In this document: positions 1-9,270 of the stretch, piece by piece
Layout: each line of letters begins with the position of its first letter
Numbering within the stretch: the stretch's first letter is position 1
Made by a program: the position numbers and the translations under genes
NCBI GenBank assembly: GCA_963931655.1
Contig: OZ007036.1
Coordinates: 1,364,001-1,428,000 of the forward strand
Length of the DNA stretch: 64,000 nucleotides
From: Butyricicoccus_B sp017886875
GTDB lineage: Bacteria; Bacillota; Clostridia; Oscillospirales; Butyricicoccaceae
Direction of reading: 5' to 3'
The notes under the pieces: generated by a model
What the model saw: the letters and a program-made list of their open reading frames with translations, nothing else
Database searches by the model: none
Told to the model about the DNA's origin: nothing

Positions 1-2447
1 GTGATGTGCAAAATGGCTCACAAACATTATCAGTAAGAACAACAGGCGAATTTAAATCGGTTGATGATATAGCAAACATGCTTTTACCACTGCCAACAGG
101 CGGTTCAGTGCGTTTAGGTGATATAGCTGATGTATCCATGCAGCCAACCAAGCAAGAGCAAATTTCTAAAATAGATGGAGAGCCTTGTGTAACAATAACC
201 GTTCAGCAGCAATCAGATGTAAATACTGTGCAAATAGCAGAAAAGGTAAAAAAACAGCTTGAAACTTTTACTTCTGAAAATCCAACCTTGCAAACTACTT
301 TACTTATGGACCAATCAGAATATATAAATTTATCGGTTGATTCAGTAGTTCAAAATATTTTACTTGGTGTTATACTTGCAGCTATAGTATTGTTTGTATT
401 TTTACGTGATATAGGTGCAACTACAGTTATATCTATATCCATGCCTGTATGTATTATATCTGTATTTCTAGTTATGATAGCTATGGATATAACCGTTAAT
501 ATGATGAGCTTGGGCGGACTTGCAATGGGTGTAGGTATGATAGTAGATAACTCTATTGTTGTACTTGAAAATATCTTTAGATATCGTTCTGATGGCTATA
601 GCAGAATTGATTCATGCATACAAGGTACTGGTGAAGTTGCACTATCTATTTCCGCAGGTACACTTACAACTGTTGCAGTATTTTTACCTATTGGATTATC
701 TGGCGGTATTGCAGGTATGATGTTTAGAGAGTTTTCTATTACAATTTCTGCATTGCTTCTTGCTTCACTATTTATTGCTTTAACTCTTGTACCACTAATG
801 TGTTATCTTCTACTTGATAGAGGTAAGGAAGGCAGAAGGCTTATAAATAAAAGTGGAGATATAGCGGATAGACCACTTATGCGTAAATATAAAAGTCTAC
901 TTAATTTATTTATAACCCGCAGAAAAATAGGTGTTCTTTCATCTATTGCAATGATTTTAATATTTAGTTTATCTATTGCTATTGCAGGTTTTGAAATGAT
1001 ACCAGCAGTTGATGAAGGTGGAATTTCAGTTACTATTGATATGCCTGTAGGCTCAGAGCTTGAGGAGTCAGCAAGCATTGCAGATAGAGTAGCAGATATA
1101 GCAGTAAAAACAATACCAGAAATTCAAACACTTTCTTATACATCAGAAGAAGATACAACTATGAGCATAGATATTGGCTCTAAATCTGATAGAGATAGAG
1201 ATGTATGGGAAATAATAAATCAACTTAGAGATGATACCGCAGATATAGCAGGCTGTAAAATTTCAATATCATCATCAGGCACAATGGATATGTCTGCAAT
1301 GAGTGGTGATGCTATCTCTGTAACACTTCGTGGCGATGATTATGAACTTTTAACTGAAACAGGTGACAAACTTGTTGATGAATTATCAAAAATTCCAGAT
1401 GCAACTAATGTATCATCATCAGCAGGTGAGCAAGTGCCACAAGTAGAAGTCACATTAAAACCAACAAGTGCTGTAAGATATGGACTTACTTCCTCATCAG
1501 TAGGTCAAGCGGTCAGAAGTGAGCTTGCAGGTGCAACAGCCACACAGCTTAAAGTATCAGGTGATGAAATAAATGTTAGTGTTAAAGGTGATGTAACATC
1601 ATCACAAAGTCTTGACGCACTTAAAGCAGTTGCAATACCTACACAAACAGGCGGTACAGTACCGCTTAGCTTGGTTGCAAATGTAGATGTAGTGCTTGCA
1701 CCACAAAATATAGTAAGACAAAATCAAAGTAGAACAATTACAATAAGCGGTGATAGTCGCTCTAGTGATATTGTCACTATAAACCAAAGTGTCAATGAAG
1801 TTCTTGCTGATTTTGAATTGCCAAGCGGCATAACTATAGAATCTGGTGGCGAAATGGAAGCAATGACTGAGTCATTTGTAACTCTTGGTAAGGCTCTTAT
1901 TGTTGGACTTGTGCTTATTTACTTTGTGCTTGCAAGTCAGTTTGAATCATTTATAATGCCTATTATGGTAATGATGATTTTACCAGTAGGTTTAATGGGT
2001 TCACTTATCGGTTTACCACTTACTGGACAAAAAATCTCTATGATAGCATTTATTGGCGTTATAATGCTTTCGGGTACGGTTGTAAACTCGTCTATTGTAC
2101 TTGTAGACTATATAAACACCCGCAGAGGTCGAGGTGAAAGCAAAAATGAGGCTATTTTAAATGCTTGTCCAAGACGTATAAGACCTGTGCTTATGACCAC
2201 ACTTACAACTATTTTAGGTCTTATTCCAATGGCAGCCGGCACAGGTGAAAGCTCTGAGCTTATGATACCAATGGCAGTTGTAATGATAACTGGTATGATT
2301 ATTTCAACCATTGTTACATTGTTCTTTACTCCTGTTTATTATTCAATTATTGATAGTATTTCCGAATGGTTTAGAAATCGTAAGAATAAAAACAAGCCTG
2401 CTTTTGCTGAAATAAAGCAAGAGGAGGAGGATACTGCCAATGTCTGA
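1..2447 (+). CDS. RND (HAE1/SwrC-like) efflux permease, 5' truncated
   Basis: Proton-driven multidrug exporter of the inner membrane. The reading frame is open to the window edge, so the start lies upstream; about 813 residues are visible where the family usually has about 1,040. Seen: porter-domain sequence first, then a helix cluster with the TM4 signature GMIVDNSIVVLEN near residue 180, a second periplasmic-type domain, and a second helix cluster ending in FTPVYYSIID. The TM4 signature keeps the first proton-relay Asp and has Asn at the second position, which is common in HAE1 relatives. The stop overlaps the following TetR gene by 8 bases, indicating co-transcription and likely local control. 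In Gram-positives such pumps can work without an outer-membrane channel. The substrate cannot be told. Confidence 0.93.
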   Translation, partial: DVQNGSQTLSVRTTGEFKSVDDIANMLLPLPTGGSVRLGDIADVSMQPTKQEQISKIDGEPCVTITVQQQSDVNTVQIAEKVKKQLETFTSENPTLQTTLLMDQSEYINLSVDSVVQNILLGVILAAIVLFVFLRDIGATTVISISMPVCIISVFLVMIAMDITVNMMSLGGLAMGVGMIVDNSIVVLENIFRYRSDGYSRIDSCIQGTGEVALSISAGTLTTVAVFLPIGLSGGIAGMMFREFSITISALLLASLFIALTLVPLMCYLLLDRGKEGRRLINKSGDIADRPLMRKYKSLLNLFITRRKIGVLSSIAMILIFSLSIAIAGFEMIPAVDEGGISVTIDMPVGSELEESASIADRVADIAVKTIPEIQTLSYTSEEDTTMSIDIGSKSDRDRDVWEIINQLRDDTADIAGCKISISSSGTMDMSAMSGDAISVTLRGDDYELLTETGDKLVDELSKIPDATNVSSSAGEQVPQVEVTLKPTSAVRYGLTSSSVGQAVRSELAGATATQLKVSGDEINVSVKGDVTSSQSLDALKAVAIPTQTGGTVPLSLVANVDVVLAPQNIVRQNQSRTITISGDSRSSDIVTINQSVNEVLADFELPSGITIESGGEMEAMTESFVTLGKALIVGLVLIYFVLASQFESFIMPIMVMMILPVGLMGSLIGLPLTGQKISMIAFIGVIMLSGTVVNSSIVLVDYINTRRGRGESKNEAILNACPRRIRPVLMTTLTTILGLIPMAAGTGESSELMIPMAVVMITGMIISTIVTLFFTPVYYSIIDSISEWFRNRKNKNKPAFAEIKQEEEDTANV

Positions 2448-3009
2448 AACAAGAGAAAATAGACGCTTAGAAATCTTAAAAGCAGCATGTACAGAATTTT
2501 CTGAAAATGGCTATGATAGTGCCAAAATGGAGCAAATCGCAAGGCGTGTAGGCATAGGAAAATCGACCATATATGAATATTTTCCATCTAAAAACGAACT
2601 TTTAAAAGCATCATGTGAATGGATTTTTGACAGTATACTTTGTGATGTAAATGATATAATGCAAAATGATATTTGCTTTAAAAACAAAGTCATAGATTAT
2701 ATTAAGTATGCTTGCAATGTTTTAAACTCTATAGGAAGCGGCATGATGATTTTATATGGTAAAAGTGATTCTGTACAAATCATTAGAACTAATGCTAATA
2801 TGTTTCACATGAAACTTTTAGATATTATTGAAAAAGCTGTTTTTACGGCTACTCAAAATGGAGAAATCAGAGAAAATATAAATCCACGTAATATAGCAAA
2901 AATAATAACATTTTTGCCTTCTCCTATTTTGTGTGATGAAATCAAAAAGAATGGAAATGCTGCACTTGATGATATAATATCTATACTTATATATGGTTTT
3001 GCAAAATAA
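2440..3009 (+). CDS. TetR/AcrR-family transcriptional regulator
   Basis: DNA-binding regulator of 189 residues, normal size for TetR. The N-terminal helix-turn-helix is clear at about residues 10-55, with IARRVGIGKSTIYEYFPSK matching the family signature. The C-terminal ligand domain is divergent and gives no ligand clue. The start ATG lies inside the end of the RND permease gene, and GAGGAGGA a few bases upstream is a good ribosome binding site. Translational coupling with the pump suggests it represses the pump operon, but no operator can be checked because the operon start is outside the window. A parS-like palindrome falls within this gene at 2811-2826. Confidence 0.93.
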   Translation: MSETRENRRLEILKAACTEFSENGYDSAKMEQIARRVGIGKSTIYEYFPSKNELLKASCEWIFDSILCDVNDIMQNDICFKNKVIDYIKYACNVLNSIGSGMMILYGKSDSVQIIRTNANMFHMKLLDIIEKAVFTATQNGEIRENINPRNIAKIITFLPSPILCDEIKKNGNAALDDIISILIYGFAK

Positions 3010-3076
3010 GTATTTGACAAATAATTATTTTATATTTACATTATAAGTATATTCTAAATTAGCGAGGTAGATATAA

Positions 3077-3472
3077 ATGCTTACTACTGGAATTAAAGGT
3101 ACAAAAGAACTAAAAGTCACTGATGAGCTTTTAGCAAAAAATGTTGGAAGTGGTATTGTTTCTGTTTATGCAACTCCAATGATGATAGCTGGAATGGAAG
3201 GCACAGCTGCCGAGTCTGTTTCCGAGCATTTAGAAGCTGGTAAAACAACCGTTGGTACACTTATGAATGTAACTCATGTTGCAGCAACACCATCAGGAAT
3301 GAATGTGCGTTTTGAAACTGAGCTTACTGAGATTGCACCAAATGGCAAGATTTTAACCTTTCATGTTGCGGCTTATGATGAAGCTGGACTTATTGGCGAA
3401 GGAACACATCAAAGGGCTATAGTAGATATAGAGCGTTTTGAACAGAAAGCTCAATCAAAGTTAAATAAGTAA
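3077..3472 (+). CDS. Thioesterase of the FlK (fluoroacetyl-CoA thioesterase-like) hotdog family
   Basis: Single-domain hotdog acyl-CoA thioesterase, 131 residues. Alignment by eye to FlK places the catalytic set here: Thr in YATPMM, Glu in AGMEG, His in VTHVAATP, and the Arg of GTHQRA. The spacing agrees with FlK. In anaerobes without fluoroacetate the family is thought to hydrolyse other short or unwanted acyl-CoAs; that role is inferred. It is preceded by GCGAGGTAG as ribosome binding site and followed by a strong terminator. It sits 67 bases after the TetR gene, so it may share the pump transcript. Start chosen as the only ATG with a Shine-Dalgarno site. Confidence 0.85.
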   Translation: MLTTGIKGTKELKVTDELLAKNVGSGIVSVYATPMMIAGMEGTAAESVSEHLEAGKTTVGTLMNVTHVAATPSGMNVRFETELTEIAPNGKILTFHVAAYDEAGLIGEGTHQRAIVDIERFEQKAQSKLNK

Positions 3473-3481
3473 ACATAAAAA

Positions 3482-3513
3482 AGCTAGACATTTAAAATGT
3501 CTAGCTTTTTTTT
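3482..3513 (+). terminator. Intrinsic terminator after the thioesterase gene
   Basis: Hairpin arms AGCTAGACATTT and AAATGTCTAGCT are complementary over about 11-12 bases and are followed by a run of eight T. It ends the RND-TetR-thioesterase block. Confidence 0.9.
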
Positions 3514-3574
3514 ATCGCAAAAATAATGTATAATTAATATTAATTTAATACTTTTATATTGAGGTGATTTATTT

Positions 3575-4249
3575 ATGATTTACGGATATTGCAGAATAAG
3601 TACAAAAAAACAAAACATAGAACGCCAAGCACGAAATATCAAACAGTTATATCCAAACGCTCTTATAATAAAAGAAGTTTTTACTGGTACAAAGCTTGAG
3701 CGTAAAGAATGGAACAAACTCGAAAAAGCTCTAAAAGCTGGTGATACTGTGGTGTTTGACAGTGTAAGCCGTATGAGCCGTAATGCTGATGAAGGCTTTG
3801 CAGCTTATGAAACCATGTTTAATAATGAAATAGAGCTTATTTTTCTAAAAGAGCCGCATATAAACACAAGCACTTATAAAAAAGCTATGACAAATCAAGT
3901 GCCACTTGTAGGAAATAATGTCGACTTTATTTTAGAAGGTATAAACAAATATTTATTATCTCTAGCTAAAGAACAGATTAAACTAGCTTTTGAACAAGCC
4001 GAAAAAGAGGTTTTAGACCTAAAACAGCGAACTAGAGAGGGCATACAAACCGCTAGACTTAACGGCAAACAAATAGGTCAAAAGCAAGGTGCAAAGCTTA
4101 TAACTAAAAAGAGTATAGCAAGCAAAAAACTTATACTAAAACACAGCAAGACTTTTAACGGTACACTATCAGATATTGACACTATGAAATTAACTGGACT
4201 TTCACGCAATACATATTATAAATACAAACGAGAGTTAAAAGAAGACTGA
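3575..4249 (+). CDS. Serine site-specific recombinase (resolvase/invertase family)
   Basis: Small serine recombinase of 224 residues that cuts and rejoins DNA through a 5'-phosphoserine link. Seen: the N-terminal YCRIST motif with catalytic Ser9, the Arg pair in VSRMSRNADEG near residue 70, a long helix at about 120-165, and a C-terminal helix-turn-helix in which LSRNTYYKYK is the recognition part. It starts after GAGGTGATTT, and its stop is one base from the stop of the convergent glucokinase gene. No transposase, phage gene or obvious crossover repeat lies beside it. It could be a relic of an integrated element, or an invertase acting on a distant site. Confidence 0.9.
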   Translation: MIYGYCRISTKKQNIERQARNIKQLYPNALIIKEVFTGTKLERKEWNKLEKALKAGDTVVFDSVSRMSRNADEGFAAYETMFNNEIELIFLKEPHINTSTYKKAMTNQVPLVGNNVDFILEGINKYLLSLAKEQIKLAFEQAEKEVLDLKQRTREGIQTARLNGKQIGQKQGAKLITKKSIASKKLILKHSKTFNGTLSDIDTMKLTGLSRNTYYKYKRELKED

Positions 4250-4250
4250 T

Positions 4251-5195
4251 TTACTTTAAAAGCATATATACACTACCATAGATGCCCGCATTATTGCCTA
4301 AAGTAGCTTCTTTAAATTCTGTTTCTCTGCAAGCATGGAAAGCAAGCTTTTTGTAATTTCTGCGTATAGACTCCATCAGAATTTCACCTGCACGAGCCAT
4401 ACCGCCGCCAATAACAAAAGCTTCAGGGTTTACAACAGCAGAAATAGCAGCAAGTGCTTTACCTAAATATTTGCCCACTTGTTCGCCTTGTTCGATAGCT
4501 ACTTTATCGCCCTGTTTTGCAGCGTCGAAAATATCTTTAGCTTGCAGGTTTTCAATATCTCTTAAAACAGTTGTAACCTCTGGATTTTGCTCTAAATATT
4601 TTTTGGTCATTCTTACAATGCCAGTAGCTGAGCTATAGGTTTCCAAACAGCCTGTATTTCCACAGCCACATACAAAATCATCGTCATCATTTACGCACAT
4701 ATGACCAATTTCACCTGCTGCACCATTTGCACCAGATAAAATATTACCATTGATAATAATGCCACCGCCTACACCAGTGCCAAGTGTTACCATAACTATA
4801 CTTTTATAGCCTTTACCGCCACCTTGCCACATTTCACCAAGTGCAGCCACATTTGCATCATTTCCTACTTTTACAGCAAAGCCTGTAAGTTCAGAAAGTG
4901 TTTTTTCTACATTGAATATACCCCAACCAAGGTTTACACACTGAAATACTGTTCCATCATCGCCAATAGGCCCTGGAACTCCCAAGCCTACACCTTGTAC
5001 TTCATCTTTTGAGATGTTTTTTTCATCAAGTTTATTTTTAATAGCCTCTGCTATATCTGGTAATATAAATTTACCGTTTTCCTCTTTGCGTGTAGGAATT
5101 TCCCACATATCAGCTAATGTTCCATCGGTCTTAAAAAGTCCCATTTTCACTGTAGTGCCGCCTAAATCAACACCAAAAGCATAATTTTTCTGCAT
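4251..5195 (-). CDS. glk: ROK-family glucokinase
   Basis: Phosphorylates glucose with ATP in the cytoplasm, giving glucose-6-phosphate. At 314 residues it has the usual length. Seen: the N-terminal phosphate-binding motif GVDLGGTTVKMGLF, a sugar-binding VGNDANVAALGE region with catalytic Asp near residue 105, the zinc signature built from GHMCVN and CGCGNTGCLE, and the VIGGGMARAG adenosine motif. It lies five bases downstream of a sugar O-acetyltransferase gene on the same strand, so the two are probably one operon. Substrate assignment to glucose follows the closest family; other hexoses or N-acetyl sugars remain possible. Confidence 0.9.
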   Translation of the reverse strand: MQKNYAFGVDLGGTTVKMGLFKTDGTLADMWEIPTRKEENGKFILPDIAEAIKNKLDEKNISKDEVQGVGLGVPGPIGDDGTVFQCVNLGWGIFNVEKTLSELTGFAVKVGNDANVAALGEMWQGGGKGYKSIVMVTLGTGVGGGIIINGNILSGANGAAGEIGHMCVNDDDDFVCGCGNTGCLETYSSATGIVRMTKKYLEQNPEVTTVLRDIENLQAKDIFDAAKQGDKVAIEQGEQVGKYLGKALAAISAVVNPEAFVIGGGMARAGEILMESIRRNYKKLAFHACRETEFKEATLGNNAGIYGSVYMLLK

Positions 5196-5200
5196 TTCTC

Positions 5201-5836
5201 TTAATCTTCCTTTCCTATTATATTAATTATATCTGACCATGCTTCATCATCAAAAGTATGGTCTTTATAATAATATTTTCTATCTTCATCTGTGATTTTT
5301 TTAATCACTTTTGCAGGATTTCCACCAACTACTGTATAACTAGGTACATCTTTTGTGACAACGCTTCCAGCAGCAATAACTGCACCATCGCCAATATTAA
5401 CCCCTGGACAAATAACACTATTACCACCTATCCACACATCATTTCCTATGGTCATATCTATACCATATTCATACATAGTGTTTCTAATTTGTGGGTGTAT
5501 TGGGTGACCTGCTGTATAAATTGATACATTTGGTGCAATAAAGCAGTTATCACCTATTTTAACTTTACCTACATCTAAAATAGTGCAGTTATAATTTGCA
5601 AAAAAGTTTTTGCCAACCTCAATATTAAAACCATAATCACAATAAAAAGGTGGATTTACAAAAGCTCCTTCTGCTTTACCAAAAAGCTCACTTACAATTT
5701 CACTTATAAGCTTATAATCTGAACGGTCAACCGTATTTAATTTTTGTGTTAAAATTCTAGCTCTTTTTTGCTCATTAAACACACTTTCATCGGATATGTA
5801 AGGAAGATTTTTATTTCTTCGTTCTATATTATTCAT
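5201..5836 (-). CDS. Sugar O-acetyltransferase (maltose/galactoside acetyltransferase type)
   Basis: Left-handed beta-helix acetyltransferase that uses acetyl-CoA to acetylate a free sugar. Seen: the mac N-terminal region (about residues 15-70), then hexapeptide repeats such as IGDNCFIAPNVSIYTAGH, with catalytic His in the TAGHP loop, and a closing VVGGNPAKVIKKI. The longest frame starts at GTG 5848, but the ATG at 5836 has GGTG seven bases upstream and gives 211 residues, so it is preferred. It is first gene of a two-gene unit with the ROK kinase. The acceptor sugar is not evident. Confidence 0.9.
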   Translation of the reverse strand: MNNIERRNKNLPYISDESVFNEQKRARILTQKLNTVDRSDYKLISEIVSELFGKAEGAFVNPPFYCDYGFNIEVGKNFFANYNCTILDVGKVKIGDNCFIAPNVSIYTAGHPIHPQIRNTMYEYGIDMTIGNDVWIGGNSVICPGVNIGDGAVIAAGSVVTKDVPSYTVVGGNPAKVIKKITDEDRKYYYKDHTFDDEAWSDIINIIGKED

Positions 5837-5960
5837 AAATATCACCACAAATACTCGGTTTTTTATAATTATATATTAGATTATTATAAAATGCAATAAA
5901 ATACGCCATTTCTAAGCAAACACCAGATTTAATATCAACTTGTTTGTGAATAAATAAATA

Positions 5961-5989
5961 AGCGTAGCGGTCAATTAAACTACTACGCT
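5961..5989 (-). terminator. Probable terminator after the iron alcohol dehydrogenase gene
   Basis: Arms AGCGTAG and CTACGCT pair around a loop of about 15 bases; on the minus strand TTATTTATTTA follows. The U tract is broken, so strength is uncertain. Confidence 0.55.
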
Positions 5990-6007
5990 CTATAAATAAT
6001 AATTAGT

Positions 6008-7174
6008 TTAGAAATCAACCTCTGTACCATAGTAAATGCAAGTAAATAGCTTTTCCATAGTAGCAGGGTCAATCGGACGAGGATTAGAGCCTGTGCAAGC
6101 ATCATCAACAGCATTTGCAGAGATTGTTGCGATTTTCTCCTTAAATTCTTCCTCGATAACACCAAACTCCTTGAGGGTGTTTGGAATACCCATATAATTA
6201 TTTAGCTCAACAATCTTAGCACATAGTGCCTCAACGGTTGGTTCAAGACCGATTGACTTAGCAATTTCAATATAACGAACCTTAGCTTCCTCCACCTTTG
6301 CATTGTACTTAATAACATAAGGTAGATACATAGCATTTGCCAGACCATGGGTGATATGACCTGTAGAGAATACAGCACCAGTCTTATGAGCCATAGAGTG
6401 AACAATACCAAGCAGAGCATTAGTAAATGCCATACCAGCTAAGCACTGACCATAGTGCATTTCTTCACGGCTTGTCATATCGCCATCATAAGACTTAATA
6501 AGGTCATTCATAACAATAGATATTGCCTTTAAAGCTAGTGGGTCAGTGAATGTACAATGTAAAGTTGAAACATAAGCTTCAATAGCATGTGTCAAAGCGT
6601 CCATACCAGTGTAAGCTGTTAAGCTCTTAGGCATAGTTTCAGCTAATTCTGGGTCAACGATAGCAACATCAGGTGTGATATTAAAATCAGCTAGAGGATA
6701 CTTAATACCCTTTTGATAGTCAGTGATAACAGCAAAAGCAGTAACTTCTGTTGCAGTACCAGAAGTAGAAGGAATAGCACAGAACTTAGCACGCTGACGC
6801 AGCTCTGGGAAACTAAAAGGAGTAATTAACTGCTCAAAAGTGCAATCTGGGTACTCATAAAAAGCCCACATAGCTTTAGCAGCATCTATTGGAGAACCGC
6901 CACCTATAGCAACAATCCAATCCGGCTCAAATTCACGCATCATAGCAGCACCAGACATAACTGTTTCAACAGATGGGTCTGGCTCAACATTTTCAAATAA
7001 ACGGGTTTCAATGCCAGCTTCCTTTAAATAAGCAACAACCTTATCAACAAAGCCAAAACGCTTCATAGAGCCGCCGCCAAGAACTAAAACAGCTTTTTTA
7101 CCCTTTAAGTTTTTCAAATTTTCCAGAGCACCTTTACCCCAGTAAAGGTCACGAGGTAGAGTAAATCTTCCCAT
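6008..7174 (-). CDS. Iron-containing alcohol dehydrogenase
   Basis: NAD(P)H-linked group III alcohol dehydrogenase of 388 residues, the normal length for this family. Seen: nucleotide-binding VLGGGSMKRFGF and GGGSPIDAAKAMW in the N-terminal half, then the metal-site helices with DALTHAIEAYVS, GIVHSMAHKTGA and THGLANAMYLPYV, which contain the Asp and three His iron ligands. These are all present, so it should be active. Clostridial relatives act as butanol, propanol or lactaldehyde dehydrogenases; which applies here is not decidable. A single gene with its own terminator; AGGAGGTTTTTGAG precedes the ATG. Confidence 0.92.
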   Translation of the reverse strand: MGRFTLPRDLYWGKGALENLKNLKGKKAVLVLGGGSMKRFGFVDKVVAYLKEAGIETRLFENVEPDPSVETVMSGAAMMREFEPDWIVAIGGGSPIDAAKAMWAFYEYPDCTFEQLITPFSFPELRQRAKFCAIPSTSGTATEVTAFAVITDYQKGIKYPLADFNITPDVAIVDPELAETMPKSLTAYTGMDALTHAIEAYVSTLHCTFTDPLALKAISIVMNDLIKSYDGDMTSREEMHYGQCLAGMAFTNALLGIVHSMAHKTGAVFSTGHITHGLANAMYLPYVIKYNAKVEEAKVRYIEIAKSIGLEPTVEALCAKIVELNNYMGIPNTLKEFGVIEEEFKEKIATISANAVDDACTGSNPRPIDPATMEKLFTCIYYGTEVDF

Positions 7175-7346
7175 CTCAAAAACCTCCTATTATAAAAATT
7201 ATAATTTATTCTATGTTTGTTAAATCAATAACATACTTGAAATATAACATGTTTTTTTGTTAGATACAATATATAATTTCAAATCTAAAAATCTTAGTAT
7301 GATATAACAAAAAGACAATATTTATTTTATGTATTTTTACTAAATA

Positions 7347-8387
7347 TTACTCTACTGAAAAACGATAAACAGTCTTATGGCTCCAAGTTTCACCCTTACG
7401 AACCACAGGTTGATACCAATTCTCGTGATGAATAGCATCTGGATAATATTGAGTTTCCAAGCATAGACCACTTCTCTTAGGATAGTCAGCGTTGTTCTTG
7501 CCAGCTAAAGCAGAACATAAAAAGTTACCTGTATAGAGCTGTACACCAGCCATAGTAGATAAAACTTCCATATTAATGCCAGAATTTGCAGCTTTAACAT
7601 TTGCAATAGTGCGAAGTTCACCCATTTTGCCATTTAATACAAAGTTATGGTCATAACCAGAGCCATTTTTAATTTGCTCATTGTCATCGTCCCAATGAGT
7701 TCCGATTTCGGTAAACTCACGCAAATCAAAAGGAGTATTATCAACCTTTTCATTTTCGCCTAATGGTATAGAATGTGCATCTATAGGTGTATAGTAATCG
7801 GCATTTATTTTGACTTTTTGTTTGCAAACACAGCCACTTTCATGTCCATCTAAATTAAAATAAGAGTGATTAGTTAAATTACAAAGTGTAGCACCATCAG
7901 TTGTAGCTTTATAATCAATTACAAGACCTTGATTTTCTAGTGTATAAGTCACCTGCATAGTTAAGTTTGAAGGATAACCCTGAGCTCCATCTTCACTTAC
8001 AAGTGTAAATACAACTGAATTATCTTTTATTTCACTATCCCATATAGATTTATCAATCACACCGCCACCATGAAGACTGTTATTACCATCATTTTTAGGC
8101 AGTGAATATGTTGTACCATCAAGTGTAAATTCAGCATTAGCCACACGGTTAGCACATCTTCCAACTACCACACCTAAAAATACGTCCTGTTTTTCATAGT
8201 TTTCTACATTATCGTATCCCAAAACAACATCTTTTATATTGCCGTTTTTATCCTTCAAACAAATAGATTGAATTGCACAGCCTAAGTCCAACACCTTAAC
8301 TGTTATAAAATCATCAGAAAGTGTAAAACGGCTTACAGGCTCATTATTTTTAGTGTAACCAAACAATTCTTTGTTAATACTGTACAT
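7347..8387 (-). CDS. galM: Aldose 1-epimerase (mutarotase)
   Basis: Interconverts alpha and beta anomers of hexoses, feeding the Leloir pathway and glycolysis. Length from the chosen start is 346 residues, typical of GalM. Seen: GVVVGRCANRVANAEF and NNSLHGGGVIDKSIW near the N-terminus, catalytic His in NLTNHSYFNLDGH, and catalytic Glu in GLCLETQYYPDAIHH. The ATG at 8387 is chosen because GGAGGTAATACC directly precedes it; the longer frame to 8402 has no such site. It stands alone, next to the alcohol dehydrogenase and near glucokinase, consistent with a sugar-use neighbourhood. The 7175-7346 gap between them shows no clear element. Confidence 0.93.
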   Translation of the reverse strand: MYSINKELFGYTKNNEPVSRFTLSDDFITVKVLDLGCAIQSICLKDKNGNIKDVVLGYDNVENYEKQDVFLGVVVGRCANRVANAEFTLDGTTYSLPKNDGNNSLHGGGVIDKSIWDSEIKDNSVVFTLVSEDGAQGYPSNLTMQVTYTLENQGLVIDYKATTDGATLCNLTNHSYFNLDGHESGCVCKQKVKINADYYTPIDAHSIPLGENEKVDNTPFDLREFTEIGTHWDDDNEQIKNGSGYDHNFVLNGKMGELRTIANVKAANSGINMEVLSTMAGVQLYTGNFLCSALAGKNNADYPKRSGLCLETQYYPDAIHHENWYQPVVRKGETWSHKTVYRFSVE

Positions 8388-8479
8388 TGGTATTACCTCC
8401 AAACATTCTTCTCTTGTGCATAAATCATGCTAATCTAAGCATATCACAATAAATATCAAATTAAAAGAAAAATAAAAAA

Positions 8480-8505
8480 ACAGAAGGCATTTTTTACCCT
8501 CTGTT
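8480..8505 (-). terminator. Intrinsic terminator after the DUF218 gene
   Basis: On the minus strand ACAGAGGG and CCTTCTGT pair around an A-rich loop and are followed by seven T. It ends the ABC-F/DUF218 unit. Confidence 0.75.
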
Positions 8506-8514
8506 CACAAAAGC

Positions 8515-9270
8515 TTAAAAATATCTATTTGTCAGTATAAGTCCAAGTGTTGAACAATATTCTCTTATATAGCTTACTGTCCTAAGTGCAAAATATGGTG
8601 TAGGTGCTGGGATACCGTAAGGATTAAGACCTGCTTGCTCCATAAGCTTTCTAGCTCTTGCTAAATGAAATTCATTTGTTATAACTGCTGTTTTGTACTT
8701 CTCAAGATTATAAAGCTCTTTTGCATTTTTAATATTTTGAATAGTATTTCTTGATTTATCTTCTACTAAAATTTTATCCTCGCTTACACCATTTTGTAAA
8801 AGATACTTTTTCATCATATGAGCTTCGGGCATAACTTCATTATCACCCTGTCCACCACAAACTATTAAAATAGCATCTTCATTTTCATTTAAAAATTCTA
8901 TTGCAGTATCTAATCTACTTTGAAGTGCAGCAGATGGAGCATCAGGATAAATAAACGCACCTAAAACCAAAATACGCTCTGCTGAATAAGCTTCTTTATC
9001 TGTGTAATCACCTGATTTTATAAGCCCTTGAATAAGAACAAAACTAATCAGAAAAACAATAAAAATGCATCGACCTAATATGGCTACAAACTTAAAAATT
9101 TTGTGTTTATCTTTTAATTTGATGGCTATTGCTTCCCCTGTGCAACCCACAGCAAGAGCACCAAAAAACAAAGTGCCAAATCTTATAGGCTGCCAAAAAA
9201 AGCAACTTATAGCTAATAATATTGAAATTATAGCAAGTGATAACCAGAATTTCAGTTCATAACGCTTCAT
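8515..9270 (-). CDS. YdcF/SanA-like DUF218 membrane protein
   Basis: Membrane protein of 251 residues whose soluble domain belongs to the DUF218 (ElyC/SanA/YdcF) family, linked in other bacteria to envelope integrity. Seen: three hydrophobic helices in roughly the first 85 residues, then the domain core ILVLGAFIYPD, AILIVCGGQGDNE, EDKSRNTIQNIKNA and TNEFHLARARKLM, which are the family's conserved acidic, Arg and His patches. The gene overlaps the stop of the ABC-F gene by one base (TAATG), so the two are translationally coupled. Exact biochemical activity is unknown for the family. Confidence 0.85.
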   Translation of the reverse strand: MKRYELKFWLSLAIISILLAISCFFWQPIRFGTLFFGALAVGCTGEAIAIKLKDKHKIFKFVAILGRCIFIVFLISFVLIQGLIKSGDYTDKEAYSAERILVLGAFIYPDAPSAALQSRLDTAIEFLNENEDAILIVCGGQGDNEVMPEAHMMKKYLLQNGVSEDKILVEDKSRNTIQNIKNAKELYNLEKYKTAVITNEFHLARARKLMEQAGLNPYGIPAPTPYFALRTVSYIREYCSTLGLILTNRYF

